Source: an uncultured Collinsella sp.
GTDB taxonomy: Bacteria > Actinomycetota > Coriobacteriia > Coriobacteriales > Coriobacteriaceae
Assembly: GCA_902496275.1 (NCBI GenBank)
Contig: CABVAC010000008.1
Span: 8,204-72,203 of the forward strand
Direction of reading: 5' to 3'
Length of the DNA stretch: 64,000 nucleotides
Under the pieces are notes generated by a model, which was not told the origin of the DNA, did no database searches, and saw only the letters and a list, made by a program, of their open reading frames with translations. Positions within the stretch are counted from its first letter, which is position 1, and every line of letters starts with the position of its first letter. A program made the translations under genes and the position numbers. Of this stretch, positions 1 through 8,566 are shown one piece after another.

Positions 1-1296
1 ATGGACCTGAATCGCTGCTCCCTTGATCCTCTCCAACACGGCGGTGATGACGAATCGTGCTATGCCGACATAATCCGCAGTATTGTTCCGTGGGGGAATA
101 TCCCTCGCTTTGTTAAGGTCGATGCAATTAGGTCGGTTGAAGACGATGATTTTCCAGATCGCGATGTCGATCTTTGCAGCGGACGCGGTCTTCCAACAGC
201 TTTGCTTCGCTTGTTTAATCCGGAGCGTTCAAATCATGCTCGGGCAGAAGCGCGGCTGAATAAGCTGCAAGGATTCGTGCGCGATGTCATGAACGACCCC
301 CGTGCCTCTCTGCTTGTTTCGCATGAAAGCCATGAGATATCTCTTAAGACTTCCGATGCCGATTACCTGCCGCTTGAATCTTTGGGTACGGGAGTTACGG
401 AGCTCGTAATTCTCGCTTCGATTATTGCTTGCAACGACAACAGCATTATCTGTATTGAAGAACCCGAAATTCATCTGCACCCGGCTCTGCAGGCGAGGTT
501 TATGAAATACCTTCTCGAGGACGATTCAAACCGATTTATCATCACTACGCATTCTCCAACTGTTATTAACTATCCTGGCGTTCAGGTTGCCCATGTGTCT
601 AAGACAAATGGAGTTTCTGGATGCAGACAGCTTGACGGTCTGGGTTGTGCTCGCGATTTGCTTGATGATTTGGGGGTCAAGGCCTCCGATCTGTTGCAAG
701 CAAACTTTGTAGTGTGGGTTGAGGGGCCCTCGGACCGCGTGTACCTGAATTATTGGATTAAGAGATGGTCTGATGAGCATAACATTTCGCTCGAAGAAGG
801 TATTCATTACAGTGCAATGATTTACGGTGGCAAGTTGCTGAATGCACTAGATGCAAGTGCTGGCGAAGATATCCCCGCGGAGCTGATATCCCTCTTTAGA
901 ATCAATACTCATTTCTGCGTGCTGATGGATTCTGATAAGAAATCCTCTCATTCGAGACTTAATTCAACCAAGCGACGCATTATTGACGAGTGCACACAGA
1001 ACGGCGCAATGTCGTGGGTTACCTGGGGCGCAACAATTGAGAACTATGTTCCAGAAGATGTGCTTGCAGCTTCGATTGAGAAATGTTATTCGGGTAAAAA
1101 ATGGGAGCATCCCCTTGGTGACAGATTTATTTGCCCGCTGAGCTTTACGTTTAAGGGTGGGAAAACGCATCCAGATAAAATTAGGATTGCAAGGACTGCC
1201 TGTGGGGCCGGTTTTTCTCCGTTGGGTGATGCAATGAAACGCGTGGCAGAGTTGTGCGATCTGATATGTGCGGCCAATGACGTTGAAACGCAGTAG
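1..1296 (+). CDS. OLD-family ATP-dependent endonuclease, N-terminus probably outside the window
   Basis: An ABC-type ATPase half followed by a TOPRIM nuclease half, the OLD layout. Visible are a signature-like LGTG near residue 128, Walker B IICIEEPEIHLHP (149-161) and a switch histidine in ITTHSP. The C-terminal TOPRIM domain shows VEGPSD (Glu about 241), LMDSD (Asp 310/312) and IENYVPED. No Walker A is present although the family needs one near the N-terminus, so the ATG at position 1 is probably internal and the gene begins upstream. OLD proteins are DNA nucleases, often in phage defence (Gabija GajA is one). Base composition is visibly more AT-rich than the core genes, which suggests transfer. 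An unrecognised gene follows 44 bases later. Family confident; biological role inferred. Confidence 0.8.
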   Translation: MDLNRCSLDPLQHGGDDESCYADIIRSIVPWGNIPRFVKVDAIRSVEDDDFPDRDVDLCSGRGLPTALLRLFNPERSNHARAEARLNKLQGFVRDVMNDPRASLLVSHESHEISLKTSDADYLPLESLGTGVTELVILASIIACNDNSIICIEEPEIHLHPALQARFMKYLLEDDSNRFIITTHSPTVINYPGVQVAHVSKTNGVSGCRQLDGLGCARDLLDDLGVKASDLLQANFVVWVEGPSDRVYLNYWIKRWSDEHNISLEEGIHYSAMIYGGKLLNALDASAGEDIPAELISLFRINTHFCVLMDSDKKSSHSRLNSTKRRIIDECTQNGAMSWVTWGATIENYVPEDVLAASIEKCYSGKKWEHPLGDRFICPLSFTFKGGKTHPDKIRIARTACGAGFSPLGDAMKRVAELCDLICAANDVETQ

Positions 1297-1340
1297 GTGA
1301 ATTATCGACCTGTCAATCATGATTGAGGGGTGCGGCAGCT

Positions 1341-2351
1341 TTGGACAATAGCGTTGCGTATGAGTTGTATCTATACACGATTGATACTTACAAGAGACTT
1401 GCCAGCACGCTTCCACTTGATGAGAGGCTTGCCCGTTTCGATCCTAATTGCTTTTCGAAATTAGGTGAACTTGAGCTTGGGGATGAAGCGTTTGCTGCGG
1501 TCTCGGTGCGTCTTATGCTGCAGCGCAAGTATTTTGTGCGCGGAAAGGACTTGTTTCTCAGGAGGCTGCTCAAGTCTGCTGAACGGGACTTCGCTTCTAG
1601 TAAGGATGTGATTGAATCCTTGCTGGATAGTCTTGATGCCCTTAATAGCCAATCAATTGAGTTTGCCTTTGGGGACGGCAAGGTTGTCGAGGGTGCCTTT
1701 GCAAACGTCGAAGATGTAATGTACGGAGTGCTGATGCACGCGGATATAACGCGGGCAGAGAACCTCGTCTCTGTTCCCGAACACATGAGACTGGTCGCCC
1801 TGGCACCGTATATCGCGGGGAGAGAACAGATTTTGCTGCAGTTCTCTGAGTTCCTTCTTAATGCTGGAATCAAGCCGCTATCGAGGAAAGAGGAAGCATC
1901 GGCAACTGTTTCGTTTGAATCAAAAGACGCTTGTCGCCAGATTGAGAATTCGCCATTTTGGCGAAATCTTCGCGGTAGAGATCTTGGGGATGAGGACATT
2001 GAGAAAAAGGTTCAGCAAGGTTCGCGCGATGATTTAGAGATAATCACCGCTGTTCTACTATTCAAAGAGGCGCTTGGCAGAAGGCCCCTGGACCCCAGCG
2101 AACTCAATTCCCTTGTCGCACGGGAGACCATTTTCAGATGGGGTGATTATTTGCAAGCCGCCGAGCTTTTGGAAGGGGATTATGGAATGAGCACTCTTGT
2201 TCGGTATCAAGAGGACGGCTCGGCCCTCGTAAAGCTTCTCCCAAACGTTCGAGAACCGTTTCTGATTGAGGGACCGCAGCTCATCGAGGGCGGGCATGAA
2301 ATAGTTCTGGTGAAGCGGAACGGCATTTGGAAGATATGGGCTATGAGGTGA
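1341..2351 (+). CDS. Hypothetical protein paired with the OLD nuclease
   Basis: I do not recognise this 336-residue protein. It is soluble-looking and mostly charged and helical, with no signal peptide or membrane segment. The C-terminus (LVKRNGIWKIWAMR) looks like a small beta domain. I chose the TTG at 1341 because AGGGG at 1326-1330 sits 10 bases upstream; the open frame itself reaches back to a TTG at 1323. It follows the OLD-type gene in the same orientation and shares its AT-rich codon use, so the two probably form one transferred unit. It lacks the helicase motifs expected of GajB, so this is not a standard Gabija pair. A role as sensor or partner subunit is only inference. Confidence 0.6.
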   Translation: MDNSVAYELYLYTIDTYKRLASTLPLDERLARFDPNCFSKLGELELGDEAFAAVSVRLMLQRKYFVRGKDLFLRRLLKSAERDFASSKDVIESLLDSLDALNSQSIEFAFGDGKVVEGAFANVEDVMYGVLMHADITRAENLVSVPEHMRLVALAPYIAGREQILLQFSEFLLNAGIKPLSRKEEASATVSFESKDACRQIENSPFWRNLRGRDLGDEDIEKKVQQGSRDDLEIITAVLLFKEALGRRPLDPSELNSLVARETIFRWGDYLQAAELLEGDYGMSTLVRYQEDGSALVKLLPNVREPFLIEGPQLIEGGHEIVLVKRNGIWKIWAMR

Positions 2352-2400
2352 CTCTTTTCATCTAGTTTGGACGGCCTTTTATCCATTGGCGGGCGACGTA

Positions 2401-3008
2401 TCACTTCTTTTGCAATTTAACAGCCACATAGCGAGTACGGCCACGCCCAGTCATATGATTCCCGGCGCTAAATAGCAAATCACTGACGTGGGCGCATGGA
2501 CCGCGTCTTCGAGAGTCGCAACAGTTGACGAGGAATCGTCGCGTAGGGATATAAAGAATCTGGTGAGTGCGTTAGCCAGAGATGGCTTTACCGGGTTGCC
2601 GATGGTGGAGCCGGGCGCTGGAAAAGTTCTTTGTCTTGTGACGATATGTTAAGATCGATACCGTTCAGTTCCCGGATCCGCGGGTCGGTGTAGTTGGCGT
2701 TGTAGATTGTCGTGTGCACGTCTTCAACAAAGCGGCTTCGCCTGTTTTCGGTTTCTTGATGGCATGGAAGCTCATCTTTTCTTGTTCCCCCAGGTCTCTT
2801 AAATTGCCTCGTCGAGAAGTTCTACAAAGAGCCTACTGTGACTTGCCAACTCATACACTGCAGTATAGCTTGCGCCCGCTTTCGCCTCGTGCCAGGCAAG
2901 CGGATCGTAGTAGGCGAGAACATTCAATACTGGAAGAAGGCATTGATATGGGAAGTGCCGTGCCTTTTTGCCACCAAAATGCCCACCGTGCTTAATGGCG
3001 TAATTCAT
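2401..3008 (-). pseudogene. Possible decayed minus-strand gene
   Basis: About 960 bases between 2351 and 3340 hold no intact gene. On the minus strand several protein-like stretches lie in successive frames. One is a 69-codon frame at 3008-2799 (contains HFPYQCLLPVLNVLAYYDP). A second ends near 2588 (contains VHTTIYNANYTDPRIRELNG). Competing frames end at 2451 (RFFISLRDDSSSTVATLED) and 2401 (TGRGRTRYVAVKLQKK). This looks like an old coding sequence broken by frameshifts, but I cannot name the family, and chance open frames remain possible. Confidence 0.3.
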
Positions 3009-3115
3009 AAGATTTGTTATGGTCTCGGCCGGCTAGTTACGGGCTGATTTCCTCAATCAAGGGGAGATGGTGTAGAGTATTTTCCTACAATACAAAAGCT
3101 CTTCGGGAGCTTTAA

Positions 3116-3152
3116 GGGCGACGCTTTCTGTTAGAGAGTGTTGCCCTTTTTT
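3116..3152 (+). terminator. Rho-independent terminator
   Basis: GGGCGACGCT pairs with AGTGTTGCCC (10 pairs including G-U) and is followed directly by six T. It may close the transcript from the upstream OLD region and insulates the next operon. Confidence 0.65.
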
Positions 3153-3258
3153 CATGCATGTAATGTGCGACGTGCTTGCTAAACGCCATTCCGGCAATGG
3201 GATGGTCGAGTGTGGGCGGTTTGCACCTTGCGCCTGCTGTCATTGGTGTAGCAAGCAC

Positions 3259-3286
3259 TTGATTTAGCCTACTTAAAGTCTATAAT
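3259..3286 (+). promoter_or_regulatory. Sigma-70 promoter for the AAA/RloB operon
   Basis: TTGATT at 3259-3264, a 16-base spacer and a perfect TATAAT at 3281-3286 lie 33 to 60 bases upstream of the candidate start codons of the ATPase gene. This is one of the best promoter matches in the window. Confidence 0.65.
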
Positions 3287-3339
3287 CAAAGAAAAACTCT
3301 GATATACCTTTTAAAACAATGAAAAGAATGTTGAGTACC

Positions 3340-4557
3340 ATGCTTTGCCAGTTCACCTTCAGGAACTATAGATCCTATCGCGACGAGACCGAGCTTTCCA
3401 TGCAGGCAACATCGATGAGGGAGTTCGAGCGTTCCCTCATAGAGTGCCCTGACGGGCAGAATTTCCTTCCGGTAGCTGCGGTGTACGGGCCTAACGCTGG
3501 CGGCAAGTCTAACCTGCTCGAAGCTCTTGACTATATTCGTTCGGCGGTGGCAAGGCCGATCAGATTGTTGTCTGCCAGCACTGATGTGCCAGAAGGTAAC
3601 CGCTCTTCGATACCCCGTTGCTCTGCGTTCGAGTTCGATGACGTGTCGGCTGCTAAGCCCACCGAGTTCGAGCTCTACTATCGCGCAGGTGAGCATGAGT
3701 ACCGCTATGCCCTGTCCGTGCATGCGGACGAGATTGTGTCCGAAGGACTGTGGCGGCGCAAATTGGGGGCGTCACGCACAGCGATGCTGTTCGAGCGCGA
3801 GGGCACAGGGGTTGAGCTTGGTCCCACTCTGCGTAAGCTTGTCACGGCTGCGAGATTCAACCCGAGCCTGCCGTACCTGTCGTTTCTCTGCATCAACTTT
3901 GACGCGCCGGTGGTCAAGGAGGCTGCCAGCTGGTTTCTTGACGGGGTGTTCCTGAACTATAACAGCTCCTATCTGGAGCAGATGCTCGAACAATTGCTCG
4001 ACGAGGATGACTCACCCGAGGTCACGCGTTTTTTGTGCGCCGTTGATGTGCGTATTGATGGCTTCAGAGTGGAGAGGGCGCCGGAGTGGCGCGGCCAGCG
4101 CGTCTTCGTGAGGCACGAGGTGGGCGACAAGGCGTACGAGCTGCGTTTATCCGAGGAATCTGCCGGAACCCAGAAGCTCATGGGGTTGGCTGCGTATCTG
4201 ATGACAGCGCTTGAGCGTGGTGGCACCGTTGTGGTAGACGAGCTCGACGCCAAACTGCACCCGAAGCTTCTTCGCTATGTGATTCTGCTGTTTAAGGATC
4301 CTGAGGTCAACAAGAGTGGCGCGCAGCTCATCTTCTCGTCCCAGGATGTGTCAACCATGCGAAACGATGTGTTCCGCCGTGACGAGATATGGTTCGCTGC
4401 GCGCGGCGAGGGGGAGGCGAGCCAACTGTGGTCTCTCGCCGACATCCACGAGGCAAACGGTAATCTGGTAAGCAAGAACGCGGCTCTCGACAAGCAATAC
4501 CTGTCTGGTCGCTACGGCGCCGATCCGTATCTCACCCGCATCGAAGAGTGGGATTAG
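3340..4557 (+). CDS. AAA family ATPase, AbiLi/RloA-like
   Basis: A 405-residue ATPase of the SMC/ABC-like AAA_15/AAA_21 group. Walker A is GPNAGGKSN at about residues 50-58, and Walker B is VVVDELDAKLHP, preceded by a signature-like SAGTQKLMG. I chose the ATG at 3340 because MLCQFTFRNYRSYRDE matches how family members begin; ATGs at 3319 and 3328 are in frame and none has a strong ribosome site. The RloB gene starts one base after the stop codon, so the two are translationally linked. ATPase plus RloB pairs are known from AbiL-type abortive infection and the restriction-linked Rlo genes. The defence role here is inferred from pairing and from the neighbouring OLD gene. Confidence 0.85.
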   Translation: MLCQFTFRNYRSYRDETELSMQATSMREFERSLIECPDGQNFLPVAAVYGPNAGGKSNLLEALDYIRSAVARPIRLLSASTDVPEGNRSSIPRCSAFEFDDVSAAKPTEFELYYRAGEHEYRYALSVHADEIVSEGLWRRKLGASRTAMLFEREGTGVELGPTLRKLVTAARFNPSLPYLSFLCINFDAPVVKEAASWFLDGVFLNYNSSYLEQMLEQLLDEDDSPEVTRFLCAVDVRIDGFRVERAPEWRGQRVFVRHEVGDKAYELRLSEESAGTQKLMGLAAYLMTALERGGTVVVDELDAKLHPKLLRYVILLFKDPEVNKSGAQLIFSSQDVSTMRNDVFRRDEIWFAARGEGEASQLWSLADIHEANGNLVSKNAALDKQYLSGRYGADPYLTRIEEWD

Positions 4558-4558
4558 C

Positions 4559-5179
4559 ATGCTGGCGAAGAAGTCGAAGGGCTGGCGTAGCGGCAAGCGC
4601 GAGGGCAAGGAGACCGAGCCTCGCTACTTTGAGGGTGTGCGTGCGGCGTTGGGCGCGGCGAACGAGCGTAAGGTTGCCATTGTCGTTAAGGGGACCGGCA
4701 AACACACGCTTGACCTACTTGACTTCGCCGTCGAACACTGCCGCTATGCGCCCGAGACATTCGACCATGTGTGGCTCGTGTATGACAAGGATGACTTTCC
4801 TGCGTCCGACTTTGACGCGATGGAGCGCAAATGCAACGAGCTCTCCGACGGTTCGAGGACCTTCCATGCGTTGTGGTCGAACCCCTGCTTCGAGCTGTGG
4901 CCGCTTCTGCACTTTCGCTACACGACCGCGCATATGTCCGCGTCCGACTGCCAGCATGTCCTCGCGCAGGAGATGTCGAGAGACCTGGGCATCGAGTACC
5001 GCAAGAACTTGGACGGGCTGTTCGAGGTGGTGGACGGCAAACGAGGCGAGGCATTGCAGCGTGTTGGGCGCCTCGTCACATACCATAGGGGGCTGGGTAA
5101 CGTTAAGCCATCTGCGCAAAACCCTGCAACCAAGGTGGGCGAAATTTTCGATGTAATCGGGCCGTATCTGGTTGGCTAG
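4559..5179 (+). CDS. rloB: RloB-like TOPRIM protein, AbiLii-like
   Basis: A 206-residue RloB-family protein and likely nuclease effector. Family hallmarks are EGKETEPRYFEGVR at residues 15-28 (acidic TOPRIM strand), YDKDDF at 75-80 (metal-binding aspartates) and SNPCFELWPLLHFRY. The N-terminus is short: the hydrophobic first strand usually before EGxxTE is replaced by a basic stretch (KKSKGWRSGKR). It begins one base after the ATPase stop codon, so a two-subunit complex is likely. Such pairs act in abortive infection, probably by ATPase-gated nucleic-acid cleavage; the target is unknown. Confidence 0.85.
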   Translation: MLAKKSKGWRSGKREGKETEPRYFEGVRAALGAANERKVAIVVKGTGKHTLDLLDFAVEHCRYAPETFDHVWLVYDKDDFPASDFDAMERKCNELSDGSRTFHALWSNPCFELWPLLHFRYTTAHMSASDCQHVLAQEMSRDLGIEYRKNLDGLFEVVDGKRGEALQRVGRLVTYHRGLGNVKPSAQNPATKVGEIFDVIGPYLVG

Positions 5180-5525
5180 TCGAGTCTGTGGATTGGCTTT
5201 CCGGTTAGGGCGATTGGCGGATTATGATGCGCGATTGCAAATCCGGTGCGTAGGAGAAGTGCGGAGAAAAATCGAAACTCGCCGAGCATAGCCCGATTTC
5301 AGGCAACAAAACCGCAGGTCGCGGGTGCCCAAAACTAGGGTCTGGTCGACAGGTCTCGGTTTTTCACCCCACTTCCGAATTGGTCGCTCATTTAGCACTC
5401 TTGATGTCCCCACATCCTCTAAAAAAGTTCTTAAAACAGCCTTAAAGGCGTTCCAACTCGCGTTGACAGCGTAAAATACGCATGTTTGACTATGACAGAA
5501 GTGGATTTTAGGGGAGGAGTACGCC
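5180..5525 (+). promoter_or_regulatory. Intergenic region upstream of the pel-like operon
   Basis: 346 bases without a supported gene. TTGACA at 5463-5468 is a good -35, but no strong -10 follows at 17 bases (TTGACT; a GACTAT lies slightly further on). A near-perfect ribosome site GGGGAGGAG is at 5511-5519. A 12-base string AAAAAAGTTCTT at 5421 recurs at 39961 upstream of the tRNA genes. A 119-codon minus frame crosses the region; I do not call it a gene. Confidence 0.4.
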
Positions 5526-7664
5526 ATGGAGGTGCTGGTTGTTGGCAACACCGCATATGTTGACGATGACTTTTGTGCCAAGGCGTTCCCCGGGGACCAC
5601 GTTAAGGTCGTCGCTGCCGCGGAAGCGCGCCGCGACGAGTCGTCGCCCCATGCCTCGTGGAAAGAGCTCCTCCAGCACCTGGATCAGGCCTACGAGTTCG
5701 ACCGCGTGGTTTACCTGTCTAATTACCTTACCCCGCATACCGATTCCGTGGGCGATATCGAGCTGCTGCGCTCGGTCTTTCGTACGTGCGCGGGTCGCCG
5801 GGTCCAACTGCTGTATGTAGCGGGGCCCGCGGGTGCCGAGGGTGCCGCCGATGCCGCGGGGCGAACGGGCAAGGGCATTATCGCGCACGCAGCCAACGAC
5901 CTGTGCCGCTACTACGCTGCTCGCGAGGGCGTTCAGACCAAGATCCTGCGCGTGCCGTTCCTCTATACCGCGTCTGCCGCGCTGGAGGACCCGTTTTTGG
6001 TGCCGATGTTCGACGCATGCTCAACCGGATCGGCCGCTCTGCAGGGCGCGCAGGATGCGGCGTTTCCCCTGCTGTGTGCCGAGGAGCTTTCGGTGCTGGT
6101 ACGCCGTATCTTCGACAGCTGGAATGCTAACTTTGAGACGCTCGACGTAGTCGATACCTTCCATCACACGGTGGGTGAGGTGGGCGACGCCCTCAAGGCG
6201 CTGTTCCCAGGGCTCTCAGTTGCCTATGGCGATTCTGCCGGCTACGCCCTGCCCGCCAGCGACGTCGCTCGCGTGCGCTATGGCTGGTTTCAGCGCTACG
6301 ACTTGCTGCGCGACCTCTCGACCATTCAGGCTCGCTGGGATGCTGGCCGTGCAAAGAAGGTCAACCCCTTGCGCGCGGCCATCGACCGCATTCAAATGCG
6401 CACGCTGCCTGTCAAATGCCTGGAGACGGCAGCCGCCTGGGTGCTCTTTGAAGTGCTGGAGCGCTTGTTCTCCCAATCGACCCAGCTCAACGTGCTCGAT
6501 TATCGCCTGCTCTACGTGGTGCTGATCGGCACGCTGTATGGCTTGGATTTTGGCCTGGTTGCGGCGCTGCTGGCGTCGGTGGGTTTGGCTGCGAGTTACT
6601 TTACTCTGTACGGCTATACCTTCCAGGGCCTGTTCTACGAGCCGTCCAACTGGCTGCCGTTTATTGCGTACTTTGTTGTGGGTGCCGTGTGCGGCTATGT
6701 GCAGCTGCGCAACAGCGAAGCCATTAGGGCGGAGCGCGATCAAAACGAGCTCGTGCGCAACCGCAATACGTTCCTTACGCAGCTCTATCACGACGCGATC
6801 GAGGACAAGCGTGCGTACAGGCGCCAGATCGTGGGTCGCCACGACAGCTTTGGCAAGATCTTTGCCGTGACGCAGGAGCTCGACGTGCTCAACCCTCGCG
6901 ACATCTATCGCAAGTGCTGCGAGCTTCTGGGCGAGATCCTCGAGAACGATTCGGTGGCGATCTACCATGTTTCGGGCGGGGCATTTGCACGCCTGGTGGC
7001 GGCAAGTCCCGCGATTGCCGAAGATGCCGCACGTTCGCTCACGCTTGAGCAGCTTGCACCTCTTTTGAGCGACGGGGGTCGTTCGAACCTGTGGGTGAAC
7101 CGCGAACTGATGCCGGGGCTTCCCATGTTTGGATATACGATCGAGCGCGATGGGGCACCCGCCGTGTTGATCTTTGTGCGTCGCGCGGCCGAAAACCAAA
7201 TGACCCTCTATTACCAAAACCTGTTCCGCATCTTGTGTGGCCTGGTCGAAAGCGCGCTGGGCCGTGCCTTTGACTATGAGGCGGTGGCACAGGATAAACG
7301 CTGCGTTGACGGCACTTGCGTGCTCAAGCAGGCTGCCTTTGGCCAAGAGCTCGCGGCCGAGCAGGCGCTGGCAGATGGCAAGATGGGGAGTTTTTTGCTC
7401 CTGCGCGTGGTACCAGGCATGGAGCCTATCGGCGAGCTGGTGGGCGCGATTGGGTCGGCGATCCGCGAGAGCGATGCGGCGGGCCTGATCGACGGCGACG
7501 TGCTCTACCTGCTTATGCGCCAGGCAAAGGCATGCGATCTGCCCATTATCCGCGAGCGCCTGAGCGAAAAGCAGATTGAGGTGGAGCCCGTCGACGGCGA
7601 GGATATCGTGGCGCTGTTGCAGCACATCTCTTACACCGGTGACGGTGAGGGGGGTGCCGCTTGA
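5526..7664 (+). CDS. pelD: PelD-like c-di-GMP receptor with N-terminal SDR/epimerase-like domain
   Basis: 712 residues in three parts. Residues 1-280 resemble an extended SDR nucleotide-sugar epimerase fold (LLYVAGPAG, ILRVPFLY), but the glycine-rich NAD motif and the Tyr-x3-Lys pair are not recognisable, so this part is probably inactive. Residues about 300-400 hold hydrophobic membrane segments. The rest is a GAF-like domain (430-590) and a degenerate GGDEF domain. RESD at 647-650 sits where an I-site RxxD lies, and DGDVL (656-660) replaces GGDEF, so it should bind but not make c-di-GMP. That matches PelD, the activator of Pel polysaccharide synthesis. It opens an operon; its TGA overlaps the next TTG. 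The pel assignment rests on the following pelE/pelA/pelF/pelG order. Confidence 0.75.
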   Translation: MEVLVVGNTAYVDDDFCAKAFPGDHVKVVAAAEARRDESSPHASWKELLQHLDQAYEFDRVVYLSNYLTPHTDSVGDIELLRSVFRTCAGRRVQLLYVAGPAGAEGAADAAGRTGKGIIAHAANDLCRYYAAREGVQTKILRVPFLYTASAALEDPFLVPMFDACSTGSAALQGAQDAAFPLLCAEELSVLVRRIFDSWNANFETLDVVDTFHHTVGEVGDALKALFPGLSVAYGDSAGYALPASDVARVRYGWFQRYDLLRDLSTIQARWDAGRAKKVNPLRAAIDRIQMRTLPVKCLETAAAWVLFEVLERLFSQSTQLNVLDYRLLYVVLIGTLYGLDFGLVAALLASVGLAASYFTLYGYTFQGLFYEPSNWLPFIAYFVVGAVCGYVQLRNSEAIRAERDQNELVRNRNTFLTQLYHDAIEDKRAYRRQIVGRHDSFGKIFAVTQELDVLNPRDIYRKCCELLGEILENDSVAIYHVSGGAFARLVAASPAIAEDAARSLTLEQLAPLLSDGGRSNLWVNRELMPGLPMFGYTIERDGAPAVLIFVRRAAENQMTLYYQNLFRILCGLVESALGRAFDYEAVAQDKRCVDGTCVLKQAAFGQELAAEQALADGKMGSFLLLRVVPGMEPIGELVGAIGSAIRESDAAGLIDGDVLYLLMRQAKACDLPIIRERLSEKQIEVEPVDGEDIVALLQHISYTGDGEGGAA

Positions 7665-8566
7665 TCTCGCTTGTCGTTGCTGCCGTCTTGCTGCTGATTC
7701 ATGCGCTGGTTTGCCTGGTGCTGTGGACGCTCATGAAGTTGGGCCTGCTGCCGGTGCGCGGGCACATGCTGCCTGTGATAGTGCTGGTGCCGCTGTGGGG
7801 CCCGTTGCTGGTGGTTCTGCTATCGGTCTGCAGCGCGGTGTTTGGCGAGGGACTGAATGAGTCTGCGCTGGAGTCGCTGCGCTTCAACGACGACCTGCAT
7901 CGCAGCATCTTAGTGCACGAACGTGATGCCGATGCAGGCGTGATCCCGCTCGAGGAGGCGCTCATCGTCAACGACCCGGCAGACCGGCGCCGCCTAATGC
8001 TCTCCATGCTCACCGAGGAGCCCGACGCGTACCTGGCGCAGCTGCAGGCGGCTAAGCTTAACGACGACGTTGAGGTGGCTCACTATGCCGCGACGGCGGT
8101 GGCGCAGATCTCCAAGGAGTCCGACCTTAAACTGCAGCAGCTGGAGCGTGCCTTTAAGACGGACCCGAGCGCGCAAAACCTCAACGAATACTGCGATTTT
8201 CTTGGTGAATACTTGGGCTCGGGCTTGGCTGAGGGGCGCGTGGCTCAGATTCAACGCCAACAGTACGCGCGCTTGCTTGCGCGTCGCTGCGAGCGCGAGG
8301 ACACCCTTGAGCTTCGCATTCGATACGCGACGGCGCTGGCCGATGTCGGACAGATCGACGAGGCGCAGGCCGTGACCGACCAGCTGGTGCTCGACGTGCC
8401 CGAGGAGCAGGAGGTTTGGATGCTTTGCCTGCGCCTGGCGGTGATGCGCCGCGACGGTGACGAGGTCCACCGCGTGATCGATGCGATTGACAAACAGCAT
8501 GTATACTTGAGCGCCGCCAACCGCGAGGAACTGGCGTTTTGGCGCAACGGAGAGGAGGCCCGATGA
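7661..8566 (+). CDS. pelE: PelE-like membrane protein with helical repeats
   Basis: 301 residues. Two N-terminal hydrophobic helices (about 1-24 and 36-62) are followed by a soluble alpha-helical, TPR-like region (IRYATALADVGQIDEAQAVTDQ). This is the PelE layout; PelE pairs with PelD at the membrane. The TTG start at 7661 overlaps the upstream TGA (TTGA), indicating coupling, and no better start is near. Sequence similarity in this family is low, so the call rests mostly on architecture and on position between pelD-like and deacetylase genes. Confidence 0.65.
   Translation: MISLVVAAVLLLIHALVCLVLWTLMKLGLLPVRGHMLPVIVLVPLWGPLLVVLLSVCSAVFGEGLNESALESLRFNDDLHRSILVHERDADAGVIPLEEALIVNDPADRRRLMLSMLTEEPDAYLAQLQAAKLNDDVEVAHYAATAVAQISKESDLKLQQLERAFKTDPSAQNLNEYCDFLGEYLGSGLAEGRVAQIQRQQYARLLARRCEREDTLELRIRYATALADVGQIDEAQAVTDQLVLDVPEEQEVWMLCLRLAVMRRDGDEVHRVIDAIDKQHVYLSAANREELAFWRNGEEAR

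Noticed and set aside
1..2351. Gabija system
   Set aside because: The second gene has no UvrD-type helicase motifs, so only the OLD-like half fits.
3172..3258. 9-base inverted repeat GTGCTTGCT / AGCAAGCAC before the ATPase promoter
   Set aside because: Short arms 69 bases apart are likely by chance in a region of this size.
5222..5581. 119-codon minus-strand frame upstream of the pel-like operon
   Set aside because: It covers the likely promoter and the start of pelD-like coding and shows no domain. It could be part of an intergenic repeat, which I cannot test here.
6216..7625. 469-codon open frame on the minus strand
   Set aside because: It lies antisense to the pelD-like gene, which has clear domains, a strong ribosome site and operon overlaps. 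Long shadow frames are expected at this GC content.
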